From Druceiella hillmani (lineage: Eukaryota > Arthropoda > Insecta > Lepidoptera > Hepialidae), in assembly GCA_039881145.1 (NCBI GenBank), contig JAYKKI010000088.1:823501-887500 (forward strand): DNA of 64,000 nt. Reading direction: 5' to 3'. Under the pieces are notes generated by a model. The model did not search any database and was not told the DNA's origin. It was given only the letters and a program-made list of their open reading frames with translations. Within the stretch, counting starts at the first letter, position 1; each line of letters opens with the position of its first letter. Both the position numbers and the translations under genes were made by a program. Shown here piece by piece: positions 12,943-25,019 of the stretch.

Positions 12943-13088
12943 CCACCAATGCATCTTGCACTTATTACAAAAATGTTCTGCATGTAGCAGATTCTCGATT
13001 CCGTCCTTTGATGCCATCACTCTGACCATCCATTTATAATCCGAAGTGTCGGCTGCATTTACGTAGTAGTTGTTTAAAGTTGGGTAAA
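12943..13088 (-). CDS. Serine protease homologue, N-terminal exon of the S1 domain
   Basis: Reads YPTLNNYYVNAADTSDYKWM, then VRVMASKDGIENLL and HFCNKCKMHWW, followed by donor GTAAGT. The order (Pro/Trp-Met-Val-Arg-Val, then a Cys and a Trp before the splice site) matches the FPWMVSL...C.GSLI...WV start of S1 domains. Acceptor GTTTAG at 13089-13090. Exons for a signal peptide and pro-region were not found upstream, where a piggyBac relic starts at 13469. Confidence 0.6.
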
Positions 13089-13468
13089 CTAAACATAACA
13101 TCATTTTTTCATTATTACATTACTGCGGTCTCTACTATTTTGTTAGTGGAACTGCGTAATGTTTTGGTAGATAGTGCATATTTGTCAGTGTTAAATTTTG
13201 AATTCAATGATTGGCTTAATGCTTTTATTATAAAAACTTTCTAGTAACCAAAAACAAGTACAGTAGCAATTGTACTGCAACTTTCAATGTAGAAGTTCAC
13301 TGCTGTTGCGCCTCTGGTTTTTTAATATTGTTGTCTCTTTTTATTGGCATGGTGGCACACGAATCAGCAAGAAAAATGTCATAGTGTTGAATAAACGTGT
13401 ATATACTTCGTTTTGAGGCATGATTAGCTTTAACATGATATTTCACACTTGAGTGTAAGTTTAAAGCA

Positions 13469-15310
13469 TGTTTTCATCGGGTGGAATATTAAATTATGAT
13501 GAAATATCAAGTCTCATAAATCATGAAATTAGTACTAAATGTCTGGAAGATGATTCAATTATTGAGACCATTGAATTCGTAGAGGAAGATGATTCAATTA
13601 TTGAGACCATTGAATTAGTATAGGAAGATGATTCAATTATTGAGACCATTGAATTCGTAGAGGAAGATGATTCAATTATTGAGACCATTGAATTCGTAGA
13701 GGAAGATGGTTCAATTATTGAGACCATTGAATTAGTATAGGAAGATGATTCAATTATTGAGACCATTGAATTCGTAGAGGAAGATGATTCAATTATTGAG
13801 ACTATTGAATTCGTAGAGGAAGATGATTCAATTATTGAGACCATTGAATTCGTAGAATAATATGATTCAATTATTGAGACCATTGAATTCGTAGAGGAAG
13901 ATGGTGAAAATTATGAACTGTCTGATACCGAAGGAATTTAATTAAGTACACCACATGATTTTTCTATAACTGTGAAATGAATTCTTCGAAGAATTCCCAT
14001 ACTCCTACTAAAAAGCCAGCATATGATTTAAGCATGTGCTGCAAGCCAATATCAGAGGTAAAAATATAGATTTATGGGTTGCCGCTAAAAGTCTGTCCCT
14101 TTAGAACTTCGGCAAAGAACATTGTACATACTTCACGAAGACCCAACAATACATGTAGAGAATTAACAGGTGAATAATTTTGCTTTGAAAAAAATTGTTA
14201 CTGTTAAATTTTTGTAGAACTTGTCAAGTGGACAAACATAGAAAGATCTGTAAAAAGTGTGAACTATGAAACGGAGTGGCTGCCGCAGTTTAAAAGATAT
14301 AAATATTTTGGAGATAAAAGTACATGTGGAAGTTTTTATTTTTGCAACAGCTCCTAAATATAACTATGAGACATCGGATGAAATATTCAGTTCATATTTT
14401 TATGGGAACGGCAATGTCGCTGCCATGAGTTTAAAAAGTTTTAATTTTCTTGTGAGACGTAGCAGTTTGATGAAAAAATCTTCAGTTAAAAAATCTTTAT
14501 GGAAAGAAAAATCTTTATAGAAAGTATGGTATTGAAATGAAGTGTGACAGTAGAATCTACTATATGTGACAGTAAAGTCTACTATATAAGCCATACCTCG
14601 AAAATGGAAAGGATGCTAGGAAGATTGCCATTATGTAATATTTCATGAAGAATTTACAAACAGGAATATTATGACTGATAATTCATTCATATCAATATTG
14701 TTAGCCAAGGACCTGCAATTCGCGCCATACTGTTTAGGCCAAAGTGATAGTAGATACTTTGAAAATTTGAAAGTAGTTTACTTGTTGTCGTCCTATGATG
14801 AGGAAGGTACTGTGAACACATTTACCAAAAAAGGACACATGATTGAGTGTTACAATTCAACCAAAGGAAGCATAGAAACTTTCAACTAGACGTGGCAAAA
14901 TATATTAAGCAACTAAAAAACATAGCTAATGAAATATCATTAGCATTAAAAGCTACATTATACTTTGATACAATTTATTGACGAGTGGCCAAGGAAACTT
15001 GGCTAACGGGAGATCCGCAATAACAGCAATCAATGTCTACACAAGTGTAAGATAACATCAGGGGTGTTCTTTCATCACAAAAAATCCCACATCCACCAGC
15101 AGAGCAACCATTAATAAGCCAAATCCATCATTCACCGAATCGAACCCCAAGTAACACAGGGGAATCATCCGTATCTTCGTAAAAGAAAAACGTATGGGAA
15201 ATTTCGTTACAAAAAAGGGATGACAAAAATATTCCGTCTCGTTGTAAGGTAGCCATTTGTGGTGAGCATAAAATCGATTTCCTCATCACATACGCCAAAG
15301 ATAATTAATG
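13469..15310 (+). pseudogene. piggyBac-like transposase relic B with repeat-expanded N-terminus
   Basis: Begins MFSSGGILNYDEISSLINHE and enters nine copies of a 39-bp repeat encoding EDDSIIETIEFVE. The acidic N-terminus ends EDGENYELSDTEGI, then TAA. Downstream, in changing frames: CPFRTSAKNIVHTSRRP (14080-14150), a decayed core with TAPKYNYETSDEIF (14350-14390), TDNSFISILLAKDLQ (14670-14715; family DNYFTSIPLAEKL), VVYLLSSYDEEG and ECYNSTKGSIETFN (family YNKTKGGVDTVD), ITAINVYTS near 15025 and the C-terminal Cys/His region SRCKVAICGEHK (15235-15270). Multiple stops show it is dead. Target TTAA boundaries were not assigned. Confidence 0.85.
13546..13896 (+). repeat. 39-bp coding-derived tandem repeat, nine copies
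   Basis: Nine head-to-tail units of 39 bp, each keeping the reading frame of the piggyBac N-terminus (13 residues: EDDSIIETIEFVE). Copies 2 and 5 share a variant ending TTAGTATAG with an in-frame stop; the join of copies 8 and 9 also has a stop (GAA TAA). The shared variant suggests duplication of a three-unit block after the stop arose. The long antisense open frame here is a product of the repeat, not a gene. Confidence 0.93.
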
Positions 15311-16690
15311 CAGTAATCAACTTTGTGTTGAAAATGTTTAAGATGAAATAATTTTATTCTTTTGTAGTTACTTTTGCAAGTTAGTAAAAAACTGTTTATT
15401 TGTTTATTTTAAAATATTTATTTACAATTTTAAGTAAAGAGGGACGAAAGTATCTTTTTATTATTAAACCCAACTACTACCGATCTCGCATCAAATATAT
15501 AAAATATGACAAATTATGTAAGCCAAAAAACACTTGCTATATGTACCCATAATTTCCATCAGATGGTTATTTTTGCAAGATATATGAAGGCGAGCTGTCT
15601 CGTGTGAAACAAAATGAAGTAAATTTTTAATTTTATTTGTTTAAAAGTAATTCACATTGGTCAATTAGTGTATCATTACTAGCAGCTGTTGCTATTATTG
15701 GTTAATGATAAGAGAAATAACAGCTGTATCTATGACCAGTGGTGGTCCTAAAGTGGTGTATATGGTGCCACTACACTGGGTTTCGTCATAGAGGGAGACT
15801 AAAATTGAAAAATAAATTACTTAACAGAGATTGATTCGATCGAACGTGATGGTCGATCATCTGTAAATTATGTTAGTGGACGATGTGAGACAGCGCTGGC
15901 GGGGACCTGGTAACAGTGGGGCTAGTTTCATCGCTCCACACTAATCCAGCAAGCAGGGATTTCAAAACATTTGTTGGTGAAGGACTTTTTTAATTTATCA
16001 ATTACGATAAAATTTTTTTTATCTAATTAAAATTTATGAATTAACTATATCACCCATCAACGAACTCCTTTTGAAATTTCTGACTGCTGGACATCTTTTC
16101 ACCCAGTCATCCTATTTACGCAACTCAAGTAGGACTGGCGCCAGAAGTGAAGTCATGATAATTGCTCTCGCCAGTATTCTTATCTTTAAATTTTAAAAAA
16201 CGTACTGCTGTACTTGTTCATATGAGTGAACTGTAAGTTGTCGTCGTACTCATGTAGTCACTTTTGGTCAGATAATAATACGTAGTTAAACATTTTACAA
16301 AACTCAAGTAGTTTTTGTGGATGTTTACTGAGCCGAGTGATATGGTATGAAATATTTTGTTTTTGTCATATCTTGAGAACACTTTGGGTTTTTGAAATTT
16401 TGACACTCGCCAATTAGATAATCAATCATTACATTTTTTTGTAATCGCCATCGTACCTGTAAAATCAATTTTTGTGTGTCTGTTACCAAAAGTGATAGTT
16501 AAATACATATTTTTTTTACTACATTTCTGGTCATAAATGGGGATTGAATTTGATATCATTGAACTTATAATTTTTTATCTTAACGTGTCGACACAACTGA
16601 CACATTCAAAACTATGAATTCATAGCGAATTATGTCCACATCTTGCATAACTGCAGTTTATGAATCACAAATATTTATATTCTGTAGGAG
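15311..16690. other. No gene recognised
   Basis: Downstream of piggyBac relic B. Contains a GC-richer patch near 15870-15960 and otherwise AT-rich sequence; no protein similarity visible. Confidence 0.5.
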
Positions 16691-16751
16691 TGTTCTATAG
16701 GAGCGTCCTTTACATATAAAAATTATATGTAAAGGACGCTCCTATAGAACA
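16691..16751. repeat. Perfect inverted repeat, 29-bp arms
   Basis: Arms TGTTCTATAGGAGCGTCCTT plus TACATATAA and their exact complement, separated by about 3 bases. Surrounding DNA has no recognised gene. Could be a small foldback element or a hairpin-forming transcript. Confidence 0.88.
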
Positions 16752-16815
16752 TAATATTAACACTTCCAAAAAACTATCTGTCGCAAAAAAATAAAAAGAA
16801 AACGAAAAAAGCAAG

Positions 16816-17140
16816 GTGAAACTGAAAAAGTCGCAAAATTACTTGTGAAAGATTTGAGAGCCGAGAAGTCTATGAATCACCATCAGAACTCGTTCACCAA
16901 TTCAATCACACAAGACCAATTTAATAAAATTTAATCAGATGAATCTAGTGAAGATAAAGAGCAATATGTACAAGAAGAATTAGTTGTTCCTAGAAAGTGA
17001 GCTAGAGTTAAAAATACTGTAGAAAAGGATAGATACATCACCACCAATATCTTTTCAAAATACAAATCTATTGATAATTCAAAACGGGTACTTATTGACT
17101 CTGCTGCAAGACATGAAAAAATTATTAGAGACCTCTGAGT
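16816..17140 (+). pseudogene. Decayed open frame, unknown protein
   Basis: One plus-strand frame reads GETEKVAKLLVKDLRAEKS, then SDESSEDKEQYVQEELVVPR and RYITTNIFSKYKSIDN, SAARHEKIIRDL, interrupted by three stops in about 107 codons. The composition (charged, low stop density for such AT-rich DNA) suggests an old coding relic, possibly of a DNA transposon. I do not recognise the family. Confidence 0.25.
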
Positions 17141-17757
17141 AGCAAAACGAGCAAAGAAAACTATTCAATAAATATTATGGACGTCACTGTTCAAAATACT
17201 CATTTTCAAAGACTTACGTTAAATGGATTAATTGTTGTAACAAAGTAGCTTATTTGTTCTAAATTTGCAGATAAAATATATTGTGGTTGCTGCTGTTTAT
17301 TTTGCAGCAATGTTCCTCTGATTAGGACAAAGAATTGACGAATGGAAGAGGGGACAACTTTTGAGGAGCTACCAACGCACCTCAATAGTCACAAAACCTC
17401 CGACCGCCAACTAGCCGTACACAATGAGATGGAAGTATGGATTAGATTGAATCTGTTCAGTACAATAGACTAGAGCTTACAAAAATAAACTCTTTTGCAA
17501 AAAAAACCGGCACTTGTAGGAATAAACCATATTAGAGTTATTTTATTATTATTTGATGCATTTTATATGGCGATATGATGAGAATATCGTTATTTATTAT
17601 TGAGATATCGTTTTTACCTACTTCAGTCATTAAAAATGCGAATAAATAAAAAAAAACGATGTAAAGTCCACAGACAAGCGTTTTCATATTGGTACATTAA
17701 AATGGCTAAAGTTTATTTTTGAATATTTTTTATTAATTTAACATAAAATTTGAAAAT

Positions 17758-18776
17758 TTAGTAACGAGTATGGCCTCCTCTAGCTAAAATCAATGCGCTT
17801 AATCTGCTAGGCATGCTTTCGACGACGTTTTTTATCATTTCCTGAGCAATACGTTCCCATTTAGCGACGATCACATTTTTAAGGGCCTGAATGTTTTCTG
17901 GAGCTGGTTTTACGGCTCTGACGCGTCGTTTGAGATTATCCTATATGTGTTCTATCGGATTGAGGTTGAGACTTCTAACTGGCCAGTCTAACCACCGAAT
18001 TCCGGCCTGCATATATATGCATCAACATCTCTAGGGCTGTCGGCGTGAGCGTTGTCATCCATAAAAATGAACTCGCCTCCAACTGCTATTAATGCGGGTT
18101 GGGCATGAGGAATAAGAACGTCTGTTATGTACCTTTGCGTATTAAGTGCGCCATTTTCAATAAAAACTAACTCGGTACGGTCATCTGAGTTAATACCAGC
18201 CCAAAACATTACGGAGCCTCCACCGTAAGGGGTGATTTCCTCAAAGCACACTTCTGTGAAGCGTTCCCCAGGTCTTCGTAAGACTCGCCGACGTCGATCC
18301 TCACGACTGATCGATATATGAGTTTCATCGGAGAATAAAACACTATTCCAGTCTTGTTGAGACCATGACGAAAAATGTTGAGCGAATCTCAATCTAGCAA
18401 CTCGATGCTCACGGAGCAATGTAGGGTCCCGAAGTGGGCGATAGCTACGTATATTGACGGCCTGAAGTCTCCTTCTGACTGTCCATAGGCTTACTCGTGT
18501 ATCTCTGATATCCTCGAAGTTCTGTTTGAGATCCACGTAAGTAACTTGACGATTTCATAGCACTTGACTGACTATGAAGCGGTCGTCCCGTGGCTCAGTG
18601 CACCGTTTTCTTCCAGAACCAGGCCTTCTACTGACAGAGTCCGTTTCTTGTTATCGTTGCCAGATCCTTCGGATGGCAGAACGGCTCACGTTATACTCCT
18701 GAAACGTAAAACATTGGCTACAGCCTTCTTCAAGCAGCGCAATAATTTTACTAGCTCTTATCGTTTTTTCAACCAT
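17758..18776 (-). pseudogene. Tc1-type transposase, nearly full length but broken
   Basis: ATG at 18776 opens MVEKTIRASKIIALLEEGCS (helix-turn-helix), followed by SRSAIRRIWQR and a stop. The longest open part (17988-18536) reads TRVSLWTVRRRLQA, RPLRDPTLLREHR, DWNSVLFSDETHIS (first Asp), GGGSVMFWAGINSDDRTELV and FIFMDDNAHAD (second Asp region). After a frameshift: LDWPVRSLNLNPIEHI with TAG replacing the usual Trp codon, then DNLKRRVRAVKPAP and the end RLSALILARGGHTRY before TAA at 17758. At least three stops and one shift. Terminal inverted repeats were not recognised. Confidence 0.9.
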
Positions 18777-21446
18777 ACTGAGAACAGCAAACAGAAGTGA
18801 ACTAATGCAGCAAACAGCAGAAATTTAATTAAAATTTATTTGTTAAAATAAAAAAACGTAACAAATGAAAAAGAACTTAATAAGAGTTGGATTTCATTTA
18901 CCGCCAAAAAATACGTTTTAGTCAGTGAAAGAGAATTCTCATTCAAAAAGAATAACTTTCAAATTTAGAACATTCGTTTTTATGTGCCAGAATACACTAT
19001 ACCTGCCAGTAACAATTACAATTAATACAACCTCTTAATAAATAATATTTTGTTAGTAATATGACAAAATCGAAACCGCCCGTTTTTTATGCAAAAGAGG
19101 GTAGATTGAAGACAAGAAATCACATTGGGTCGCTATCCTCGAACTGATGAGTCTACAGTATTCTGCTTAAGAGAAAATAATTTACCGTATATTCCTTATC
19201 GGTGACGGTAAGTTGATGAAAATTTTGGGAGGGCTTTTTTCATGTCAAACCCTGGTGGGTTTCAAATTTAGAGTTTTTTTTGAAGAGGTATCCACATAAA
19301 GCACATTCCTAATCCCCTTTATAAGTAAAATAATGTATGAAATGTGCATATTATCAACTTACAGAACAGGGTCTTCTTAGCCCTTTCACTGTCAAATATT
19401 TAAATTGGCTGGCACCAGTACAAGTATGTAGAAAAATAAAGTAATATGATTTTTTCCAAAAAAAACTAAGTTACGCAATATAAAACTAAAGAAAAAGATA
19501 TTACACTTTTATAAGTTTCCTGATGTTTGTTTCACTGAAGCAGGTAATTTAATGCAATTTACATTTTAAATAATTTTAATCAAAAAATTGTAAGTAAATA
19601 CATTATCTACAACGTCAAATAATAATTTTGATATTTTTCGTACAATATTGTGAAATATAAGTTAACTAAAAACCAGTCTTGAAAAAAATTCAAAAATTGA
19701 TTGAAAAATAAGCCAGTAGTAGGCTTCTAAATTTGAAGATATGGATAGAGTTGGTTATATCCTTGTCTCTGTTCCTCTCGTAGAATATAATGTGTAATAT
19801 TCTCCCTCACTGCACGCGCTGTTCAAACGCCAATAATTCATTATGTAAGTGTATATTAAGTTTAATTGATTCATTTACGCTCATCATAAGATTTAGTCGT
19901 AACAGAATTATTGTAAGATTATACATTTATGTGATGTGTGATTGTGTAAAGAACATGTGAAATTGATACTCTCACACAGAGAAAGAAGAACAAATGGGAT
20001 ATCACAAGTGGTCCAGCATGTACAGCAGCCTGGAATTTGGTAGAGTTTCTGGCAGCCTGCTTAAAGGTTTGATTAATGATTTCAATATATTACAGAATAA
20101 TTACTTAGGTATGTATATTTTACCTTGGTCCTTTAATCAGCTTTTTAGCAGACATGTGCCGCAAATACTTGTTTCTCAGTACTCAGTTTATTGGAAAACT
20201 TTTAAATATTCATACTATGCCCAATTACTTAGTTTAAGTGACGAGTATTCAGTTTAAATGTTTAGTAATAAGCATTTATTAAATTAACTTAAATAAAGAA
20301 AATCTAAAAAGAAACCAATTAACATTTTAAATTTAGCAAGCACAAATTATGGTGCAGAAATACTATACTCTCTGCTCTATCAGGTAACAGTCTGTTCCTC
20401 TTTCCTCATAGACTTGTCCAACTACTGAAAAAGATCTATCACTCTATACAAAGCATTCAGGTATACATAAAAAATCTTGCTAAATATTACAAACGTGCAT
20501 ATATCTTATTTTTACGTCGTGCCCACCAATTGAATGAAATCTGGTTTCAAGGTAATAAATTTTTGTTTTCATATCTATCTAATTCTGGGGAAACACATCA
20601 CTTTGAGGATGCATTGTAGAAAGCTAGTCCCGGGGGCATTGCAGAAGCTAGTTCCTCGTAGCTCGCCAAAAAGCTGCATGACTTGCAGCATGACTTAAAA
20701 CATTAGCGGCATTTTGTAAAGAACTTTATCTGTCAGAAGCCTATCCATTTTCATTGCTGATTGAACTTTCTGTAGCGTCACTTCTTAGAACAACTTCTAA
20801 AAGCAGCATCTGTCTTTTTTTCTGACATTTATCATCATTAAATATACTCCGACTAGTAAATTGCAGGTTTTTACATTTTATTAAACAATTTAATGCACTC
20901 CATGTTCGCTTTGGAGCCAAATGGCAAACACTGACAGGGACTGTTTAAATTGCACCGAGTAATTTGACCGAATACTAGGTTGGACAAACATAAATCGAGT
21001 AAAACTCAATACTTGATTACTGCTCACAACTTGTACTTAATACATATCTAGAAGTCAGCATGTCTTCAGTTTTCTTATTCATCAATTTCGGAAAGTTGAC
21101 ATATTTATTTTACTTTGTTGAAATTTCTTTGCTAATTGCAAGGCCGGATATAGTTTTTAGCTTAACTCGTAACAGTAGATTTTCAATATAAAATTTTTTT
21201 TAAATATGAATAAAAATTATTTTATTTCTTTGATATTTAAGGCGTTTATTTTAAGTATAGTTTTGTGGCAGATCGTCGATGTTTAATATTAATACCCATT
21301 TATACATATTAATCTATTAAATTTTACTTATTTGTAGTGTGGGTACAGTTTTCACTTTTTAAGAGTAAATTATACTCAGGTCAGTCTTTCTCGTTAGGTC
21401 ACGTGGCAATTTCTATAAAAACGTTGAGTAATTTCAATTTGATTTT
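18777..21446. other. No gene recognised
   Basis: AT-rich. The open frame 19994-20257 on the plus strand shows no family features. Nothing else supported. Confidence 0.5.
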
Positions 21447-21650
21447 TCACAACTAAATGAAACTACGTGATGTAGTATTATTTCAAAAAGAATGGTAGAT
21501 GTTGTAATACAACATAACCTAGGTCATGGTAAAGAATTTAAATTAAGTAGAAATATTACACGTAGTATTACAACAATTAAATGAATTCTTATATACAATA
21601 ATTAAAATGAATTTCTACAAAATGAACGCCAAATATATTCAATAATTGCA
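21447..21650. mobile_element. Foldback element, copy B
   Basis: Begins TCACAACTAAATGAAACTAC, contains TAGATGTTGTAATACAACAT and CCTAGGTCATGGTAAAGAA as in the other copies, and ends with the shared tail GAATTTCTACAAAATGAACG and CCAAATATATTCAATA. The right inverted arm is eroded. Confidence 0.8.
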
Positions 21651-22424
21651 ATTTATTGATGTTTTAATAATTTTACGTAATGAGTAAAACATTGAACGTT
21701 CAGCTTTCTGTGTACAAAATGTTCCATCTAGGAAGATAATAATACTTCTGCTTTATGACGTTGCGCTCTATCCAACTGAATGTACCAAGCAACTAGACTT
21801 GGTTCTTAAAACTGCCCGCGATATATTTTTCCAGCATCTCTCGGCGCTCGCAGTCTAACGAAAAGTTGCGCTCTGAGGTTCTGGCACGTTGCGCCTCGAC
21901 TTTTTTTAACATCGATGTCGATTCTTTGTTGCATTCCCAATCGATGACGAGTTAATTCAGTGTTGCCAGCCATTGATTTAGTTTGAGTTTTCCTAACTTA
22001 GTTTGAGTTTTCCTGTCGGGATATAGTTTCAATTCTAATTCTCTTCATATTGTTTTAATAGAAATTTCTTTAGTTCGTTGTACAGAAGTAGTTTCTAAAC
22101 CGATTTTATCTCAAAGTCAAACTTTCAATTGTGTAGATCTATATTACATATTGCACATTGCGGTAACCTGTACAAAATATTTGTATCAATGTCCGGAGAG
22201 AAAAATAAAACTATTGTGAATAGAGAAATATTTTGAAATAAAAAACAAATTTAATTTTCTATAAAAAACCTCAATGTGAACTATGTCGGGGTTTGAAAAA
22301 AAAAACTGAATTAAATTCAGTTTTTTATTAAGTTAAAATGAATATAGTATATAAATGAATTAAATTCAATAAATGTACAAATCAAAATGAAAACTCTTTT
22401 AATTAAATTAAAATAATATTAAAA

Positions 22425-23854
22425 TCACGACTTTGTAGTCATCACTTGGCGTGTGACCTAACGCAGTTATGAATAACCAAATCAATGTATGATATTCATG
22501 AAGATCTTTTGACTCCGATCAAGTTGTTCCTCCATGCTGCCCATGAAGTAAATTTAGATAAATTTATGCTGTGCATCTTCAAGCGGTTGCAATAATCCAA
22601 TTTGATTGTGAATTTGGCCTTGGATGTATAAAGTTGAAGGCGAAGTTAAATTTATTAATTGTGATCACCAAAAGAATGTAAACTTTTATTCTCTCTAGCA
22701 GAAATTACCTTGAATGTCAGATTGAATCCGCGTTCTTCAATAATGTTTGCTCCAAATGAAGTCATTTGGAAACATCCCTTGTATCTTTGAACGTTCTATA
22801 GAAAAAGTCGTGATTCTTGTGTTTCGGTACGAAGTAATGAATGCAATGACTCAGGTGGCAGAAGCAAGAATGGCAATTTCATCTTGACACTGGAGAGAGC
22901 ACAATCCAGGCGTTTCTCCAGCGAACTAATTCAATGCACCGTTGTAGTCTATGCAATCGTATTGAAATGCTACTCGATTCAAATCAACGCTTGAAGCATT
23001 TCTTCTTGTGCGTCGAAGATTATTACGTTGTTGATGTGTGCGATAAGCTCGACGATTTTTCATTGCCAAATGAGCTGTATGTCTTGTTCTTGAGTCTGGC
23101 CATACTTACGCGGCGCTCTTCCCTTGCAATTTCTTGTTCATCTGCAGTGGATTGATTCGCAATATTCCTAAGTCGAATTGCATTATGTTTTCGTTGTGAA
23201 AGATTAGACTCTCAGCATTATAAATAACACTTTAAAATTAATCACATAAATAATGAAACAATTACACACAAAGTGAACATCTCCATAAAACTTAACTCAA
23301 CAATTTGAAATCACTCTTCACTAATGAATTGCAGAAAAAATTGTTTAAAGAGAATTAATTTAATTAAACTCAAATAAAATACTGGTCGAAAACTGAATAA
23401 GAATTATTAAAAACCAATTATCATTTTCATTCGTGTCTGTCATTTATGACATACTTTTTTCCTTTTTATTCTGTCATTTATCACATATTACGTTTTATAC
23501 ACAATTAAATTATTTGTGATCTTTTTTCTTTTCCAATGCGTGATGAAACTTCTCGAAGCCGAGATAAAAAAAATATTCAATAAATATATAATAATCATAT
23601 AAATTTTCAATGAAAAAAAAATATTAGTCAATCCGTTCTCGATATATCATCAACAAAGCCGTTCCATACAAAATGTATGGGAAAATTAAATTTTTTCATA
23701 AATTTTTTTTTCCTGAATTTTTCCAATGTTTTAAAACTTATTATCCTATTCCCAACGAAGACAAATCCAAAAACACAAAAATCTAAAAAATTGTTTCAGC
23801 CGTTCTTGAGTTATAAACGGTGTAACTAACACGACTTTGTTTTATATATATAGA
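22425..23854 (-). mobile_element. Helitron, 5' part with decayed N-terminal coding region
   Basis: Minus strand. The 5' terminus at 23854 begins TCTATATATATAAAA preceded by A, the typical start of insect Helitrons (insertion between A and T). Coding relics follow: EQEIAREERRVSMAR, then NRRAYRTHQQRNNLRRTRRN and FQYDCIDYNGALN near 22940-23150; IQGQIHNQIGLLQP and HKFI.IYFMGSMEEQLDRS near 22500-22640; then WLFITALGHTPSDDYKVVI near 22430-22490. These match the region upstream of the Rep domain of Helitron Rep/helicase proteins. Many stops and frame changes. Rep catalytic motifs, helicase and 3' CTRR end are absent. Confidence 0.82.
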
Positions 23855-25019
23855 TATAAAACAGTTTTGTTTTCATTCTTGCACCTTCTACCACTTGTGT
23901 TTTGATTCTCAATCACATAGAAAGAAAAGCACACTGAAATTGTTATTTTAAGAAAAACTTAGAAAACTGCACAAAATTGTCCCGCCTCCTTTATCTCCGA
24001 CAGTATTAATGAGGAAAATATGATAAAAATTTTCACAATTGTACAATGGGATAAACATGAAAGGAAAACTATTTGAAATTAACCTTATATTTGTTATAAA
24101 TAATTCCTTAAATCTAAAAAACAATTAGACAACAATTTTTAGCGATTATTAAAAATTGATTGAATGATGAAGGTTTAAACTTAACAATTAGACAAGTATA
24201 GCAATTCCAGAGCCTTTATAAAGCTCATTATATTCCATTTGTTATAGTAATAGTATATATTTGTAGTATATATAGTATTTATTTGTTATAATATTTCCTT
24301 AAATCTAAAAACAATTGGACAATAATTTTTGACGAATATTAAAAATTGATTGAATCTTAAAGGTTTAAACTTGACGATTAGACAAACATAGCAATTCTGG
24401 AACGTGACTTCATTCTTAATAAAGCTCATTATTTTCCATTAAAGTGAATGAGACAGGAGATGTTGTTATTCTATCCTAACCATTAAATTTAGAAGCTCAC
24501 ATTTCACTTATTTTACAATTTTTTTTAACTTTTGGTTTTTAATTAACCTACATTTTCATGATATTTTACTAAAAACAACAAATTTAGGAGACATCAATTA
24601 CCCAATTATAACAGATTCGACAAAAGAAAATAAAAGGAATCATTAATTTAAATTCCTCATTTTAAAACGCATATTTCAATTGGTTTTTTAATTTTTTAAC
24701 CATTTTTCCAATGTTTCAATTGCTTTTTCATCTCCTCATTAACTATCATGTTATTACAATGTTCACATAGCAAGGTTTACATGAACAATGTAGATCCTTC
24801 TTGAGATATGATTCTGCGAAGTGTATTACAGTGTGCGTGTTGCTAACTTCTTAACTACTTTCGCGAAAAATCTAAAAAAATTTTCTTAAACCTTTGAAAG
24901 CTGTGCTATGTAATACATTTATATTTACATTGCGAAAAATAACATTAATGTTTTTAAATAGTTTAATAGATTAAAGTATCGTTTACTGTTTAAACTTTTG
25001 TATTTACACTTATAGATAA
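23855..25019. other. AT-rich spacer between Helitron and satellite
   Basis: Contains the direct duplication at 24100-24442 and no recognised gene. Confidence 0.5.
24100..24442. repeat. Diverged direct duplication of about 150 bp
   Basis: Two copies, about 24100-24240 and 24292-24442, share CCTTAAATCTAAAA, ATTAAAAATTGATTGAAT, AGGTTTAAACTT and AAAGCTCATTAT. Separated by an AT-rich spacer. Confidence 0.75.

Noticed and set aside
13521..13883. Antisense open frame of 120 codons with a MVSIIESSSSTNS repeat
   Set aside because: It is the reverse reading of the 39-bp repeat of piggyBac relic B; the plus-strand reading fits a known family, this one does not.
18564..18800. 78-codon plus-strand open frame
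   Set aside because: Antisense of the N-terminal part of the Tc1 transposase relic at 17758-18776.
19994..20257. 87-codon plus-strand open frame
   Set aside because: No family resemblance and no neighbouring exon; not supported.
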